From Gloeocapsopsis sp. IPPAS B-1203 (lineage in GTDB: Bacteria; Cyanobacteriota; Cyanobacteriia; Cyanobacteriales; Chroococcidiopsidaceae), in NCBI RefSeq assembly GCF_002749975.1, contig NZ_PEIG01000007.1, forward strand, positions 1-64,000: 64,000 bases of DNA, written 5' to 3'. The notes beneath the pieces were generated by a model that saw nothing but the letters and a program-made list of their open reading frames with translations, ran no database searches and was not told the origin of the DNA. The position numbers and the translations under genes were made by a program. This document shows, piece by piece, positions 27,808-38,168 of this stretch (its first letter is position 1; each line of letters starts with the position of its first letter).

Positions 27808-29415
27808 ATGCCGATTGTGAAAACGAGATTGAGTAAACAGTACGATCAGAGGTGGGCAATGCTTGCCTCTGGTTTTCTTGCTTTAGCTGGTGGTATGCTC
27901 ATGGGGCTGACTGTCGCCCCTGTCGAAGCATGGTTTTTGGCATGGATCGCACTAGTCCCTTTATGGGTATTGGTTGCATCTCCCACAAAACGAAAAACTA
28001 AACTACTCTCAGCGGTACTGTGGGGAATTGGCTATCACGGTATCGCTTTATCTTGGATTACTGGCGTTCATCCGATGATGTGGATGGGAGTCCCGTGGCT
28101 TGCAAGTATTGCGATCGCACTATTTTGCTGGGCTGCGATTACACTTTGGGGCGCAGTCTTAGTAACAATTTGGGCAGTCTGTATGACTGTTTTCAGCCAA
28201 GGTTCAGGAATCACCCGCATTCTCATTGGCATTGCATTGTGGTGTGGTTTAGAAAGTTTATGGAGTTTAGGACCTTTATACTGGACTTCACTGTCCTACA
28301 CTCAAAGCCCTCATAACTTAGTCATTCTCCATCTAGGACAACTTTCTGGTTCCCTCACTGTTACAGCTGCAATTGTTGCAGTCAACGCCTTATTAGCTGA
28401 AGCATGGATGAAATATGAGAGATCAGGCGGGGGTTGGGGGTCAGGGATCAAGGATAAAAGGGCTGCAATAAGAGTATTTGCCAGTGGCTGCATACTTTTT
28501 GTGACGTTACATCTTGTTGGGTTTGGTTTATATAATCGCCCTTTGGTACAACAACCAGAGACTGCTTTGAGAGTAGGAATTATTCAAGGTAATATTCCTA
28601 ATCCGATCAAACTTTATCCTGAAGGATTGCGACGAGCGATCGCAGGTTACACTGAAGGCTATCTTACCTTAGTTGATCAAGGAGTTGAGGCAGTTCTGAC
28701 ACCAGAAGGGGCTTTACCTTTTATGTGGAGTGAGGTACAGCGTACTTCTTTGTACTCGGCCGTACAAGAAAAAGGCGTAACCGCTTGGATCGGTGCATTT
28801 GGCGAACAAGGACAAAGTTACACCAACAGCATATTTACTCTTACTGAAAAAGGCGAATTCAGTCGCTACGACAAAGTCAAATTAGTACCGATTGGTGAAT
28901 ACATTCCATTTGAACAGGTTTTAGGAGGATTAATTCAACGGTTGTCTCCCCTAGAAGCTAGACAAGTACCAGGTTTGCCAGATCAAATATTTGACACACC
29001 TTTTGGACGTGCGATCGCCGTAATTTGTTATAGTTCTGCGTTCCCTGAACAAGTACGATATCAAGCAGCAGCAGGCGGACAATTTATCCTCAGCGCTGCA
29101 AACAACGCACATTACAGCCCTTCAATGCCAGCACAACACCATGCTCAAGATACCATGCGAGCAATAGAAACAGAGCGTTGGGCAGTACGCGCAACAAATA
29201 CAGGTTACTCAGGTATTGTCGATCCGCACGGTAGAACATTGTGGATATCTGACATCAACACTTACGAATTACATGCAGAAACAATCTATCGACGTACTAC
29301 ACAAACTTTATATGTTCGTTGGGGAGATTGGCTGACACCTTTACTATTAGGATTAGCTGTAGTAGTTAAATTGACTGAATTGTATGTAAGTTACCCTAAT
29401 TCAAGTGAAAGATAG
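27808..29415 (+). CDS. lnt: Apolipoprotein N-acyltransferase
   Basis: Inner-membrane enzyme that adds the third acyl chain to lipoproteins. The N-terminal ~250 residues form about eight membrane helices, with the GYHGIALSWITG segment after helix 2. The C-terminal nitrilase domain has the catalytic Glu300 (TPEGALPFMW), Lys356 (YDKVKLVPIGEYIPF) and Cys407 (ICYSSAFPE). Where the family has CYE, this protein has CYS (Ser409), a change at a residue reported essential in E. coli. At 535 residues the length is normal. It follows gyrA by 18 bases, so the two are probably co-transcribed. Confidence 0.92.
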   Translation: MPIVKTRLSKQYDQRWAMLASGFLALAGGMLMGLTVAPVEAWFLAWIALVPLWVLVASPTKRKTKLLSAVLWGIGYHGIALSWITGVHPMMWMGVPWLASIAIALFCWAAITLWGAVLVTIWAVCMTVFSQGSGITRILIGIALWCGLESLWSLGPLYWTSLSYTQSPHNLVILHLGQLSGSLTVTAAIVAVNALLAEAWMKYERSGGGWGSGIKDKRAAIRVFASGCILFVTLHLVGFGLYNRPLVQQPETALRVGIIQGNIPNPIKLYPEGLRRAIAGYTEGYLTLVDQGVEAVLTPEGALPFMWSEVQRTSLYSAVQEKGVTAWIGAFGEQGQSYTNSIFTLTEKGEFSRYDKVKLVPIGEYIPFEQVLGGLIQRLSPLEARQVPGLPDQIFDTPFGRAIAVICYSSAFPEQVRYQAAAGGQFILSAANNAHYSPSMPAQHHAQDTMRAIETERWAVRATNTGYSGIVDPHGRTLWISDINTYELHAETIYRRTTQTLYVRWGDWLTPLLLGLAVVVKLTELYVSYPNSSER

Positions 29416-29479
29416 CCGTTAAGTATAGGCAAGCAAGTTATCTACCCCACATCTTAATATTAAATAGATATTACATAAG

Positions 29480-30349
29480 CTACACATCATTTAAATACGC
29501 TTGAATATAATTAGCTAAAATTTTTGGTTGTTCTAATTGGGGAACATGACCGCAATTCTTTAACCAAATTAGTTGAGAATGTGCGATCGCCTGTTGAAAC
29601 TTCGTTGCATCATTTACACTCAAAGTATCATCGCGATCTCCCCATAAAATCAGTGTAGGTTGACTAATTTCGTGAATTTTATCTGCTAAATCACCATATC
29701 CACCACTTTTCATAAAACTCAGCATTGCTTCATACCAATTAGGCATATCTAAATGTAATGATGCACAACGTATTGCTTCTAGAGAATCCGAGTAATTTCC
29801 CCAGTAGAGTGCTTGAAGTTTACGCTGTCGCCAATACTCTATTGCTAAATAATCAAAAGGTGAAAACAAAAACTTACCAAGCGGAAAATCACCACTAAAA
29901 CCTACACTATTAATCAAAATTAATTTTTCCACTGCTTGCGGATAATCCAATGCAAAATCAATTGCTGTTGCGCCTCCCATCGAAGCACCAACTAATGTCA
30001 ATGGTTGATCGATCAGCTTCCAGAAACTATTAAGATGAGCTTTAATTGAGTTTGGATTGTATTCAATTTCTCTCATTCTTTCAGTAAAACCAAATCCGAG
30101 TAGATCGACTGCCCAAGTCTGACGAGATTTAGCGAGTAATGGTAGAAGATAGCGAAACTCTAAGACTGAACTATCAAATCCATGTAGCAGTAAAATTGGT
30201 TTACCTGTACCTTGACACACATAAGCTGTCGCGATCGCCTGTTTACTCAACGAAGTTACAATCGACTTACGCTGAATACTTTGAGCTAAAGCAATTGCTG
30301 CCTTTTCCTTAAGTAGCTGTACTTGCGATGGTAGAAAGGTAGGAAACAT
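29480..30349 (-). CDS. Alpha/beta hydrolase
   Basis: A hydrolase-fold protein of about 289 residues. The oxyanion segment is ILLLHGFDSSVLEFRYLLP, the nucleophile elbow is GASMGGATAIDFA (serine nucleophile), the acid is in LILWGDRDDTLS, and the catalytic histidine is in NCGHVPQLEQP. The frame is open from a TTG at 30361 that overlaps purT, but the ATG at 30349 lies 4 bases after the purT stop and is preferred. The two genes therefore form an operon. The substrate is not known; such proteins range from esterases to haloalkane or ester hydrolases. Confidence 0.9.
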   Translation of the reverse strand: MFPTFLPSQVQLLKEKAAIALAQSIQRKSIVTSLSKQAIATAYVCQGTGKPILLLHGFDSSVLEFRYLLPLLAKSRQTWAVDLLGFGFTERMREIEYNPNSIKAHLNSFWKLIDQPLTLVGASMGGATAIDFALDYPQAVEKLILINSVGFSGDFPLGKFLFSPFDYLAIEYWRQRKLQALYWGNYSDSLEAIRCASLHLDMPNWYEAMLSFMKSGGYGDLADKIHEISQPTLILWGDRDDTLSVNDATKFQQAIAHSQLIWLKNCGHVPQLEQPKILANYIQAYLNDV

Positions 30350-30353
30350 ATTT

Positions 30354-31514
30354 TTAAACAACTTTAACTTTGCTGGCAGCTTGTAGTGCTTTTTCTCTTG
30401 CTTCCTCTACATTTATACCTTTAGCCAAGGCTACTCCCATTCGTCGCCCTGGGCGTGCATCTGGCTTGCCAAATAAGCGCAATTCAACATTTTCTGCTAA
30501 AGCCTCTGCAACACCAGTATATGAAACTCGATTGGCGTATTCATGAGCTAAGATAACTGCACTTGCTGAAGGTGCTAACAATTCAATTTGCGGTATCGGT
30601 AATCCTAAAACAGCCCGCAGGTGTAACTCAAACTCATTAAGATTTTGCGAAATTAATGTTACCATGCCTGTATCATGAGGTCGAGGTGAAAGTTCCGAAA
30701 ATATGACTTCATCTTTGGTAACAAAAAACTCTACTCCAAAAATTCCTGCACCACCCAAAGCATCAGTAACTTTTTGGGCGATCGCCTGTGCTTCAACTAA
30801 TAACTCATTTGAAATTTTAGCAGGTTGCCAAGATTCTTGATAATCTCCATTTTCTTGACGATGTCCAATTGCTGGACAAAAAAATGTTGGCGCATTCCAC
30901 TGCTTAATTGTTAAGAGTGTAATTTCAGTTTGAAACTGAATAAATTCTTCAACAATAAGTTTTTGACTATCTCCTCTGGAATTTTTTATGGCATAATTCC
31001 AAGCTGTTGTTACTTCCTCAGGTTGATAAACTACTGCTTGACCTTTTCCTGATGAAGACATAATTGGTTTAACTACATTTGGAAAACCAATAACTTGAGC
31101 AGCGGTAACTAATTCATCTAAACTAGCCGCATAAGCATATTTAGCAGTCCGAATTCCAAGTTGAACGTGTGCTAGTTCGCGAATGCGATCGCGGTTCATT
31201 GTAAAATTAGTTGCTTTAGCAGTTGGGATAACAGTAATCCCGCGTTGTTCAAATTCAAGTAATTTTTCAGTTCTAATTGCTTCAATTTCTGGAATAATGA
31301 AATCGGGTTGATGTTTCTCTATAACAGCTTCTAAATCATCACCATTCAACATAGAAATAACTTCACATCCATCAGCAACCTGCATTGCTGGGGCATTAGC
31401 ATAACGATCAACCGCAACAATAAAATTTCCTAGCCGTTGCGCTGCAATCACAAATTCTTTACCTAGTTCGCCTGAACCAAGTAACAGAAACTTTCGCGGA
31501 AGTGTTAAAATCAT
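30354..31514 (-). CDS. purT: Formate-dependent phosphoribosylglycinamide formyltransferase
   Basis: ATP-grasp enzyme that makes formyl-GAR from GAR, formate and ATP in purine synthesis. The N-terminus has [20 protein letters not shown] and [14 protein letters not shown]. The ATP-binding part has [13 protein letters not shown] and LIVEEFIQF, and the metal ligands lie in [28 protein letters not shown]. The length of 386 residues is normal. It heads a two-gene unit with the alpha/beta hydrolase. PurT needs free formate, unlike folate-dependent PurN; whether purN is also present elsewhere cannot be seen here. Confidence 0.95.
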   Translation of the reverse strand: MILTLPRKFLLLGSGELGKEFVIAAQRLGNFIVAVDRYANAPAMQVADGCEVISMLNGDDLEAVIEKHQPDFIIPEIEAIRTEKLLEFEQRGITVIPTAKATNFTMNRDRIRELAHVQLGIRTAKYAYAASLDELVTAAQVIGFPNVVKPIMSSSGKGQAVVYQPEEVTTAWNYAIKNSRGDSQKLIVEEFIQFQTEITLLTIKQWNAPTFFCPAIGHRQENGDYQESWQPAKISNELLVEAQAIAQKVTDALGGAGIFGVEFFVTKDEVIFSELSPRPHDTGMVTLISQNLNEFELHLRAVLGLPIPQIELLAPSASAVILAHEYANRVSYTGVAEALAENVELRLFGKPDARPGRRMGVALAKGINVEEAREKALQAASKVKVV

Positions 31515-31733
31515 GCCTTTTGCTTGAGAATTCTTTTTACTAAAAACACTTTACGCCAAAAGCGAAACCCTCTGTATGACCCATTCATTTTTTATTGAAG
31601 ATAAGCTAAAACTACCCTTCACAATTCTGAAGTTGCTATCTAATAAACAAAGGGTATATAAGTATATTCACTGAAGTAAGCTATCTTAATGTGTTTTTTT
31701 ATACTTTGAATAGTTAAATATTTTAAATATAAT

Positions 31734-32231
31734 TCAATCGAACTGAGCGTTACGTATTATTAAATTCTGTCGCTGAATATCAGTTAGTCCAATACCCGTA
31801 CCAAAATTACAGTTCTCAACTATCGTCTCCAACCAAATCGTTGCATTTAATGTTGCACCAGTCAAATTAGCATTTCTCAAGTTTGCCCTCGTAAAATTGG
31901 CAAATATTAAATCAGCATTAACAAGACTACTACCTTGCAAGTTTGCACTAGATAAATCGCCCCGAATCAAATTGCTGTGGTCTAAAATTAAATTAGATAG
32001 ATCTGCACCTTGAAGCTGAGGAAATTTGACACGACTAGGGTTTTGAAAAAAACGCATAACACAAGCTATGTTTGCTTCGTTTAAGTGTATTTGCGTTAAG
32101 AAATCAGCATAACGTGCTAAACCAAGCTGCTGAAGTTGTAGTGAACGTTGACAGCTATCTTTTTGGAGAAACTGCTTGCACACGTCGTAGAGGTTATGAG
32201 TTGCAGAATTTAACATTAATGCTAATAACAA
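31734..32231 (-). CDS. Pentapeptide-repeat protein
   Basis: A 165-residue protein. The first ~65 residues are helical (NLYDVCKQFLQKDSCQRSLQ, YADFLTQIHLNEANIACVM). Residues ~75-140 are pentapeptide repeats of the A(D/N)Lxx type (ADLSNLILDHSNLIRGDLSS, ANLQG, ADLIFANFTRANLRNANLTG, ATLNAT), which fold as a right-handed square beta-helix. No signal peptide is seen. The function of these proteins is unknown in most cases, though cyanobacteria have many. It is a single-gene unit on the minus strand, with AT-rich gaps of over 200 bases on each side that hold nothing I can identify. Confidence 0.85.
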   Translation of the reverse strand: MLLALMLNSATHNLYDVCKQFLQKDSCQRSLQLQQLGLARYADFLTQIHLNEANIACVMRFFQNPSRVKFPQLQGADLSNLILDHSNLIRGDLSSANLQGSSLVNADLIFANFTRANLRNANLTGATLNATIWLETIVENCNFGTGIGLTDIQRQNLIIRNAQFD

Positions 32232-32466
32232 TTAATTTTGTACATAACTTCTCAGCATCCTGCTGAATTAAATGTAAAAGTAAGATATGACTGTTAATAA
32301 AATAACAATTTTTGGGAATAATACACACTAGCAAGCAGGGCTTCTAGTCTAATATTCGTGTTAACTCAGGATAACAAGATAGCTTGTGGTGGTGAGGAAA
32401 TGAAGGAATTAGTAAACACTGCTATATAAATTTAAACGCTGAGAAACCAGTGAAGGAATTGGTGGG

Positions 32467-35400
32467 ATGAAGAGGCTACCATTATATATTGTATTACTAC
32501 AAAGTTTATTATTTGTTGGGATTAAACCGGCGATCGCTGGGATTGCTGCTATACCTTCGCAGTCACAACTAACAGAGATTCCAACAGAGGACAACCCTTT
32601 GCAAAAGCTACCACCAGGAGTGTGGGTACTCCAAGATGACAAGCCACAGCGTCAACCGTTTGTTTGGGTAGCAGATAATGACAAAACGGCAAAACAGCCA
32701 TTTTTACAACCTGTCAAAGACGAAAACAAACCTAATATTCCAGAATATTTAGTAACAAAAAATACAAATAAGCAAGCTGACTTACAACCGTTTCATGAGG
32801 TTGTTAAAGATACAACAAAAGTAGCAGGATTATATACTCTCTACACGCACAAAGATACAGGCAAAATTTATTTGGAGATCAAGCCGCAGCAGTTAAATCA
32901 AAACTTCTTGGGCACGATTACTATGGAATCGGGTATTGGCGAACGTGGAATTTATAGTGGAATGCCTTTACAAGACTTCTTATTTTATTTTCGTCGTGTT
33001 AACAATAACTTACATTTTGTAGTACGCAACGTAAACTTTCGGACAAGTCCTGGAGATCCGCAAGCGCGATCGCTAGCACGTTCGTTTAGTGATTCGGTTC
33101 TTTACGCTTTACCGATCAAAAGCATTCATCCCCAAAATCAAACAATTCTTGTAGATTTAGGAGATCTTCTCCTCAGTGATGTTCCAGGGTTATCGTCGCA
33201 CCTGTCAACAATGCTGTCAGTTCCCTATCAACTTGACAGCAAAAAATCGCATTTTGGTGATGCTAAAGCTTTTCCCTTAAATGTTGAGATCGAGTCAGTC
33301 TATGGCTTTTCTTCAACCAATAGTAGTAATCCAGCAAATTTATCAACAATACCAGATAGCCGCGCCTTAACTCTGCGCGTCCGCTACAGTTTTTCTGAAT
33401 TACCCAAAAACAGCAATTATCGTCCGCGTCTAGCTGATGAACGCGTGGGCTATTTTATTACAGCTTATCAGGACTTTTCCAATGACGATCGCAGCGATCC
33501 TTTCGTTCGTTACATTAATCGCTGGGATCTCGAAAAACAAGATCCCAATGCCCCGCTATCACTACCCAAAAAGCCGATTGTCTTTTGGATTGAAAATGCT
33601 GTTCCGCTAGAATACCGCGAAGCGATCAAAGAAGGCGTTTTGATGTGGAACCAAGCTTTTGAAAAAGCAGGATTTAAAGATGCTATACAAGTCAAGCAAA
33701 TGCCTAATGATGCTAAGTGGGACCCTGCTGATGTGCGCTATAACACAATTCGCTGGATTAACACCGTCGATGGCTTTTTTGCTTTAGGACCATCTCGCGT
33801 TAATCCTTTAACAGGAGAAATCTTAGATGCCGATATTTTAGTTGATGCTAGCTTTGTCCGCCGACTTAAGCACGAATATCGTAATTTAATCCAACAACAT
33901 CAAACACAACCAACATCATTACTATCTCATATGATGGGGGCTTCTGGTAATCTTTGTACCAATGAGTTACGCCAGGGTGACTCACAACCAACCTTAGCAA
34001 GTGCCGCTGGTATTGCCAGCCCAGTTCCTTCGCGTTTGTCACCGCTATCACAAATGGCAATAGAATACGATCTGTGTTATGGCATTGAGGCACTCAACCA
34101 GTTTGCGATCGGGTCCTTAGCACTATCGCTGTTTCAAGACACAGCACCAAACAGCGATCAGATGAAAGATTATATTCATCAATACTTACGACTCATTATC
34201 GCTCATGAAATAGGACACACTTTGGGTCTACGGCACAATTTCCGTGGTAGCACATTATTGCAACCAGAAGAATTAAATAATACAACTGTTACCCAAATTA
34301 GGGGTTTGACAACCTCGGTGATGGATTACATTCCACCAAATTTAGCACCACAAGGAATGCAGCAAGGAGATTATTTTCCCTCAGTTGTTGGTCCTTACGA
34401 TGTTTGGGCAATTCAATATGGCTATACCCCAACTGATGCAGCACACCCGATCGCTGAAAAGCCGTTTTTAGATGAAATCGCACAGCGTTCCGCACAATCA
34501 GAACTCGCCTATGCTACTGATGAAGATTTGTTTGACCTCGATCCCGAAGTGAATGCTTGGGATAATAGTAGTGATGTGCTGCGTTACTCACAGTGGCAAT
34601 TGGAAAACTCGCGTGTGATGTGGGATCGCTTGCATAAACGTTATCCAAAAACAGGAGAAAGTTATGCCAAATTGAGTGAGTTATTTGATGCGGTGTTTCT
34701 ACATTACCTGCGCCATACTTACTACACAACGAAATACATTGGTGGGCAAACTTTCTCACGCAACCATGCTGGAGATCCTGACGGGAGACTACCATTTGAA
34801 CCTGTACCTGTAGAAAAACAGCGTCAAGCGCTAGCAACATTAGAGAAATACATCTTTGCAGCGGATGCTTTTAATTTTCCACCCGATTTACTCAACAAAT
34901 TAGCACCGTCACGATGGCGACACTGGGGTAGCGATGTCACGCTAGGGCGTCTTGACTACCCAATTCACGATAGTGTGAACTTGATGCAAAGTTTGGTACT
35001 CAAAGAGTTACTCTCAGGCGATCGCTTGGTTCGTTTGCGTGATATTGAACTCAAAAGTGAAGCTGAAACTGTATTAACGCTACCAGAGTTATTTGATACT
35101 CTCCAAAATGATATTTGGACAGAAGTCATCGAACCAGACCGACGCAATCCTGATATTAATAGTCTACGTCGTGCTTTACAACGAGAACACCTAAAGATTC
35201 TCACGGCAATGGTGCTACGTAACTCCTCTGTACCAGAAGATGCCCGTACACTTGCTTGGTATAAACTAAGACAACTTCGCGGTCACTTGAATCGAACTTT
35301 ATCGCGCTCAAATAAGTTTGATGAATATACAAAAGCCCATTTAGAAGAAACACGCGATCGCATCGAAAAAACACTCAATGCTCAAATGCAATCGCGATAA
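32467..35400 (+). CDS. Large secreted zinc metalloprotease (DUF5117/DUF4953 type)
   Basis: A 977-residue protein with an N-terminal signal peptide (LYIVLLQSLLFVGIKPAIAG). Residues ~100-300 resemble the DUF5117/5118 region that precedes the peptidase in this family (for example YTLYTHKDTGKIYLEIKPQ). The catalytic zinc site is HEIGHTLGLRHNF with the first histidine near residue 580, a metzincin-type HExxHxxGxxH motif. The Met-turn is probably SVMDY a little downstream. The C-terminal ~350 residues include helical regions. It is likely periplasmic or exported. The neighbours do not hint at a substrate. The start ATG follows GGAATTGGTGGG. Confidence 0.88.
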   Translation: MKRLPLYIVLLQSLLFVGIKPAIAGIAAIPSQSQLTEIPTEDNPLQKLPPGVWVLQDDKPQRQPFVWVADNDKTAKQPFLQPVKDENKPNIPEYLVTKNTNKQADLQPFHEVVKDTTKVAGLYTLYTHKDTGKIYLEIKPQQLNQNFLGTITMESGIGERGIYSGMPLQDFLFYFRRVNNNLHFVVRNVNFRTSPGDPQARSLARSFSDSVLYALPIKSIHPQNQTILVDLGDLLLSDVPGLSSHLSTMLSVPYQLDSKKSHFGDAKAFPLNVEIESVYGFSSTNSSNPANLSTIPDSRALTLRVRYSFSELPKNSNYRPRLADERVGYFITAYQDFSNDDRSDPFVRYINRWDLEKQDPNAPLSLPKKPIVFWIENAVPLEYREAIKEGVLMWNQAFEKAGFKDAIQVKQMPNDAKWDPADVRYNTIRWINTVDGFFALGPSRVNPLTGEILDADILVDASFVRRLKHEYRNLIQQHQTQPTSLLSHMMGASGNLCTNELRQGDSQPTLASAAGIASPVPSRLSPLSQMAIEYDLCYGIEALNQFAIGSLALSLFQDTAPNSDQMKDYIHQYLRLIIAHEIGHTLGLRHNFRGSTLLQPEELNNTTVTQIRGLTTSVMDYIPPNLAPQGMQQGDYFPSVVGPYDVWAIQYGYTPTDAAHPIAEKPFLDEIAQRSAQSELAYATDEDLFDLDPEVNAWDNSSDVLRYSQWQLENSRVMWDRLHKRYPKTGESYAKLSELFDAVFLHYLRHTYYTTKYIGGQTFSRNHAGDPDGRLPFEPVPVEKQRQALATLEKYIFAADAFNFPPDLLNKLAPSRWRHWGSDVTLGRLDYPIHDSVNLMQSLVLKELLSGDRLVRLRDIELKSEAETVLTLPELFDTLQNDIWTEVIEPDRRNPDINSLRRALQREHLKILTAMVLRNSSVPEDARTLAWYKLRQLRGHLNRTLSRSNKFDEYTKAHLEETRDRIEKTLNAQMQSR

Positions 35401-35437
35401 TCATAAGAAGTTAGGGTAGATAGGTAGTATCTAATAT

Positions 35438-35502
35438 CTAGAGTGGTTAGTGATTAGTAATGAGTGATGAGCAACTAGTCACTAGCAACTAGCAACTAGC
35501 CA
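35438..35502. repeat. Reiterated hairpin-forming spacer upstream of the MFS gene
   Basis: The left arm GTGGTTAGTGATTAGTAATG pairs imperfectly with the right arm AACTAGTCACTAGCAACTAG CAACTAGCCAC. It uses the same words as the spacer before murD. It ends directly at the MFS start codon, so it would form a structured 5' leader. Confidence 0.7.
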
Positions 35503-35503
35503 C

Positions 35504-36784
35504 ATGACTTATTTGCCCTATTTCTTTCAACTATCAAACCGACAAGTTTGGTTTCAAGCGATCGGTCGATTACTCTACCAAACAGGTTATGGGTTGATTC
35601 AGTTTTACATTCCGCTGATCTTCGTTAAACAAATAGGTTTATCTGCAACTGCAGTCGGAATTGGAATTGGTAGTGGTTCCCTTGCGGGTGTTATCGGTCA
35701 TTTCTTGGGTGGCTATCTAGCAGATTCTCAGTATGGTCGTAAAAAAACACTATTCATCTCTGCTATTTTGTCAATCTTTGCTGCACTTGTTTTGGTGCTG
35801 ACTCACAATTTACCACTGCTAGTTGTTGCAAACTTAATTATGGGTTTGAGTGCGGGTTGTTATTGGACTGCAGCTGATGCTGCAGTGATTGATGTAACAA
35901 CTTCAGAACAGCGTCACCATGCATTCGCAATTTTAGTTCTAGCAGACAGTATAGGTAATGGTCTAGGAGTTTTTAGCGGGGGATTATTGCTTACCCTGGT
36001 TCATCGCATTGAAGCACTTTTTGTTTTGAGTGGAGTTTTGTTTCTTGTATTTCTGGTGCTCATTCAAGTTGCGATTATTGAAACACGGCATGACACTTCT
36101 CATGATACCAATACACTTCAAGGATTTGCGATCGCTCTCAAAGATCGCGCTCTGAGGCTATTTGTTGTTGTTAATGTTCTGTTTACTACTTATGTTGCTT
36201 TAGTTAGCAGCACTTTACCTCTATACTTCACATTGCTACCGCAGAATACAACTCAAAATACAGCAAGCTCATTAACAAGTGTTGCCAATCTATTTACATG
36301 GTGTTATGTCGGTTTGGGCGCAGTCTTACAGTTACCTCTTGTCCAAATTTTAGGCTCATTAGTAAAAATCAAAGTTTTAATGATTTCTATGCTATTGTGG
36401 GGGACAGGATTTTTCTTAGTTTGGGCTACTGGAGTAGATTCATCAATCCGGTTTGCATTGATAGTTGCTGCATTTAGCGTGTTATCAGTTGCCTCCATTA
36501 TCTATAAACCTTTTGCTCCAGCAATTGTTGCCGAGTTAGCACCGCCTTCACTACGAGGAGTGTATCTAGCAATCAGCTACCAATGTTGGTCTATTGGTTA
36601 TTTTATTGGTCCTATTGTTGGAGGTTGGGCAATAGATCAACCACAAAATATTTCTCACCATTCATGGTTAGTTGTCGCTCTAAGTACTCTTTGCGGTATT
36701 CTTGCTTTATATGTTCTGGCACGGCACAAAGTAACTAACGAATCTGTTGTGGCAGTCGAAGAGTCAATATCAATTGCTCGATAG
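35504..36784 (+). CDS. Major facilitator superfamily transporter
   Basis: A 426-residue permease with 12 predicted membrane helices. The loop between helices 2 and 3 has the MFS signature GGYLADSQYGRKKTLF (the usual GxLaDrxGrkr). The second half has LRGVYLAISYQCWSIGYFIGP, resembling drug/sugar exporter families. The substrate cannot be assigned. No ribosome binding site of note is seen; the start lies at the end of a repeat spacer. The upstream zinc protease is on the same strand but 100 bases away behind the spacer. Confidence 0.9.
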   Translation: MTYLPYFFQLSNRQVWFQAIGRLLYQTGYGLIQFYIPLIFVKQIGLSATAVGIGIGSGSLAGVIGHFLGGYLADSQYGRKKTLFISAILSIFAALVLVLTHNLPLLVVANLIMGLSAGCYWTAADAAVIDVTTSEQRHHAFAILVLADSIGNGLGVFSGGLLLTLVHRIEALFVLSGVLFLVFLVLIQVAIIETRHDTSHDTNTLQGFAIALKDRALRLFVVVNVLFTTYVALVSSTLPLYFTLLPQNTTQNTASSLTSVANLFTWCYVGLGAVLQLPLVQILGSLVKIKVLMISMLLWGTGFFLVWATGVDSSIRFALIVAAFSVLSVASIIYKPFAPAIVAELAPPSLRGVYLAISYQCWSIGYFIGPIVGGWAIDQPQNISHHSWLVVALSTLCGILALYVLARHKVTNESVVAVEESISIAR

Positions 36785-36786
36785 CA

Positions 36787-36905
36787 TAAATGTTTAGCGA
36801 ATTTATTCGCTGCGACATAAATTAAAGTCTACCTCTACGGACTTACAAACAAAACTCTAACTCTTGAATGTGCACTTGTTCGCTTTGTTTGGGCAACCTC
36901 GAAGA
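36787..36905. repeat. Composite dispersed repeat, copy 3 (inverted)
   Basis: Contains TTTAGCGAATTTATTCGCTG, then AGTCTACCTCTACGGACTT, then a more diverged tail with CTCGAAGAGCAT, in the reverse orientation to copies 1 and 2. It fills most of the gap between the MFS gene and panB. Two short palindromes as in the other copies are visible. Confidence 0.55.
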
Positions 36906-36916
36906 GCATTTATAAT

Positions 36917-37693
36917 TCACTTTTTAGGAAACTGGCGATCGCGTACTTCCACTGCAAAACTCTGTACAGCTTGAGCGATCGCCTCACTCAAATTGGCATA
37001 CATTTTGGCGAAAGGCGGTTGTTTCTCGGATAAACCCAACAAATCAGACGTGACTAATACTTGCCCATCACATCCAGAACCAGCACCAATTCCAATCGTA
37101 GGAATTGTGAGTTTCTGCGTAATTTGAGCAGCCAACTCTGAAGGAATATGTTCTAGGACAATACTAAATGCGCCTGCAGCTTCTAAAGCGATCGCTTCAG
37201 TAATCAACCTTTCGCTATCTGTTGATGTTTTGCCTTGTTGACGTAACCCTAACTGATGAACTGATTGGGGGGTTAAACCAATATGTCCCATTACGGGAAC
37301 TCCAGCTTGGACTAAATGCCCTACAGTCTCTACAATTGCCGGATATCCACCTTCAATCTTTACAGCCTGTACCCCTGCTTCTTTTAAAGCTCTACCCGCT
37401 GAATGCATCGCTTGCTGAAAGCTTTCTTGATAAGTCAAAAAAGGTAAGTCGAACACAACTAGCGCATTTTTCACACCTCGGCGTACAGCCTTTGCGTGAT
37501 GCAACATTTCTTCTAGTGTCAGAGGTATAGTTGTCTCGTAACCTAGCATACCTGCCAACGAATCACCTACTAAGATCAAATCTACGCCAGATTTATCTAA
37601 TAACCTTCCTGTTGTGTAATCCCAAGCAGTAAGAGCGACAATTGTTCGCCCTTGTTGTTTCCATTGGATAAGTTGCTGGGTAGTGATGGGCAT
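36917..37693 (-). CDS. panB: 3-methyl-2-oxobutanoate hydroxymethyltransferase
   Basis: First step of pantothenate synthesis: it transfers a hydroxymethyl group from methylene-tetrahydrofolate to ketoisovalerate. The TIM-barrel enzyme has the signatures [60 protein letters not shown]-like (here LGLRQQG) and [21 protein letters not shown]. It is 258 residues, the usual length. The start ATG at 37693 gives [16 protein letters not shown]. It is a single gene, divergent from rbcL across a 475-base region. Confidence 0.96.
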   Translation of the reverse strand: MPITTQQLIQWKQQGRTIVALTAWDYTTGRLLDKSGVDLILVGDSLAGMLGYETTIPLTLEEMLHHAKAVRRGVKNALVVFDLPFLTYQESFQQAMHSAGRALKEAGVQAVKIEGGYPAIVETVGHLVQAGVPVMGHIGLTPQSVHQLGLRQQGKTSTDSERLITEAIALEAAGAFSIVLEHIPSELAAQITQKLTIPTIGIGAGSGCDGQVLVTSDLLGLSEKQPPFAKMYANLSEAIAQAVQSFAVEVRDRQFPKK

Positions 37694-37983
37694 ATGTCAC
37701 TGGTCGTTGGCGAAAGGCAGTCAGAAATATACTGAGTGAAAAGAGCACTATCTTAAGTATGCCAGATTAAATTTAGCTACTTGCTCTCAAAGCAGTCCTG
37801 GCAAGTTGTCGCTGTCCACATCGCACTATGCTATTGAGTTTTGTTAAGTAGTATCTCTTTTTGTTTTTATTTGTCTATAACATAGAACTAAAACTTCACT
37901 GCATTACGCCAGCACTTTAAAAAGAGATTTACTACTTTTAGTTATATTTTTCCCAAATCCAACGATTTCTTAATTAATTTGGA

Positions 37984-38040
37984 AAATGTATTTTTTACTA
38001 CATTTCAAATATTATATCACAAAAATTAATATTTCGTAAG
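37984..38040 (+). promoter_or_regulatory. NtcA-type box and likely rbcL promoter
   Basis: AAATGTA-N8-TACATTT (37984-38005) is a perfect palindrome that contains GTA-N8-TAC, the binding site of the nitrogen regulator NtcA. About 25 bases downstream TAATAT (38027-38032) could be the -10 box, which places the site near -44, close to the position of NtcA-activated promoters. NtcA binding upstream of rbcL has been described in Anabaena. The start point is inferred. Confidence 0.6.
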
Positions 38041-38168
38041 ATTTATAAAGTTTAATTATCAAACTATACAGCAGATTTAAATCTTAACTTATTAAATCCT
38101 TGGTATAGTTTTCCTAAGGAAGCTTGCTACTTAGCAAGTGGAAGTGAGTGACTTCTTGGGAAGAAAAT

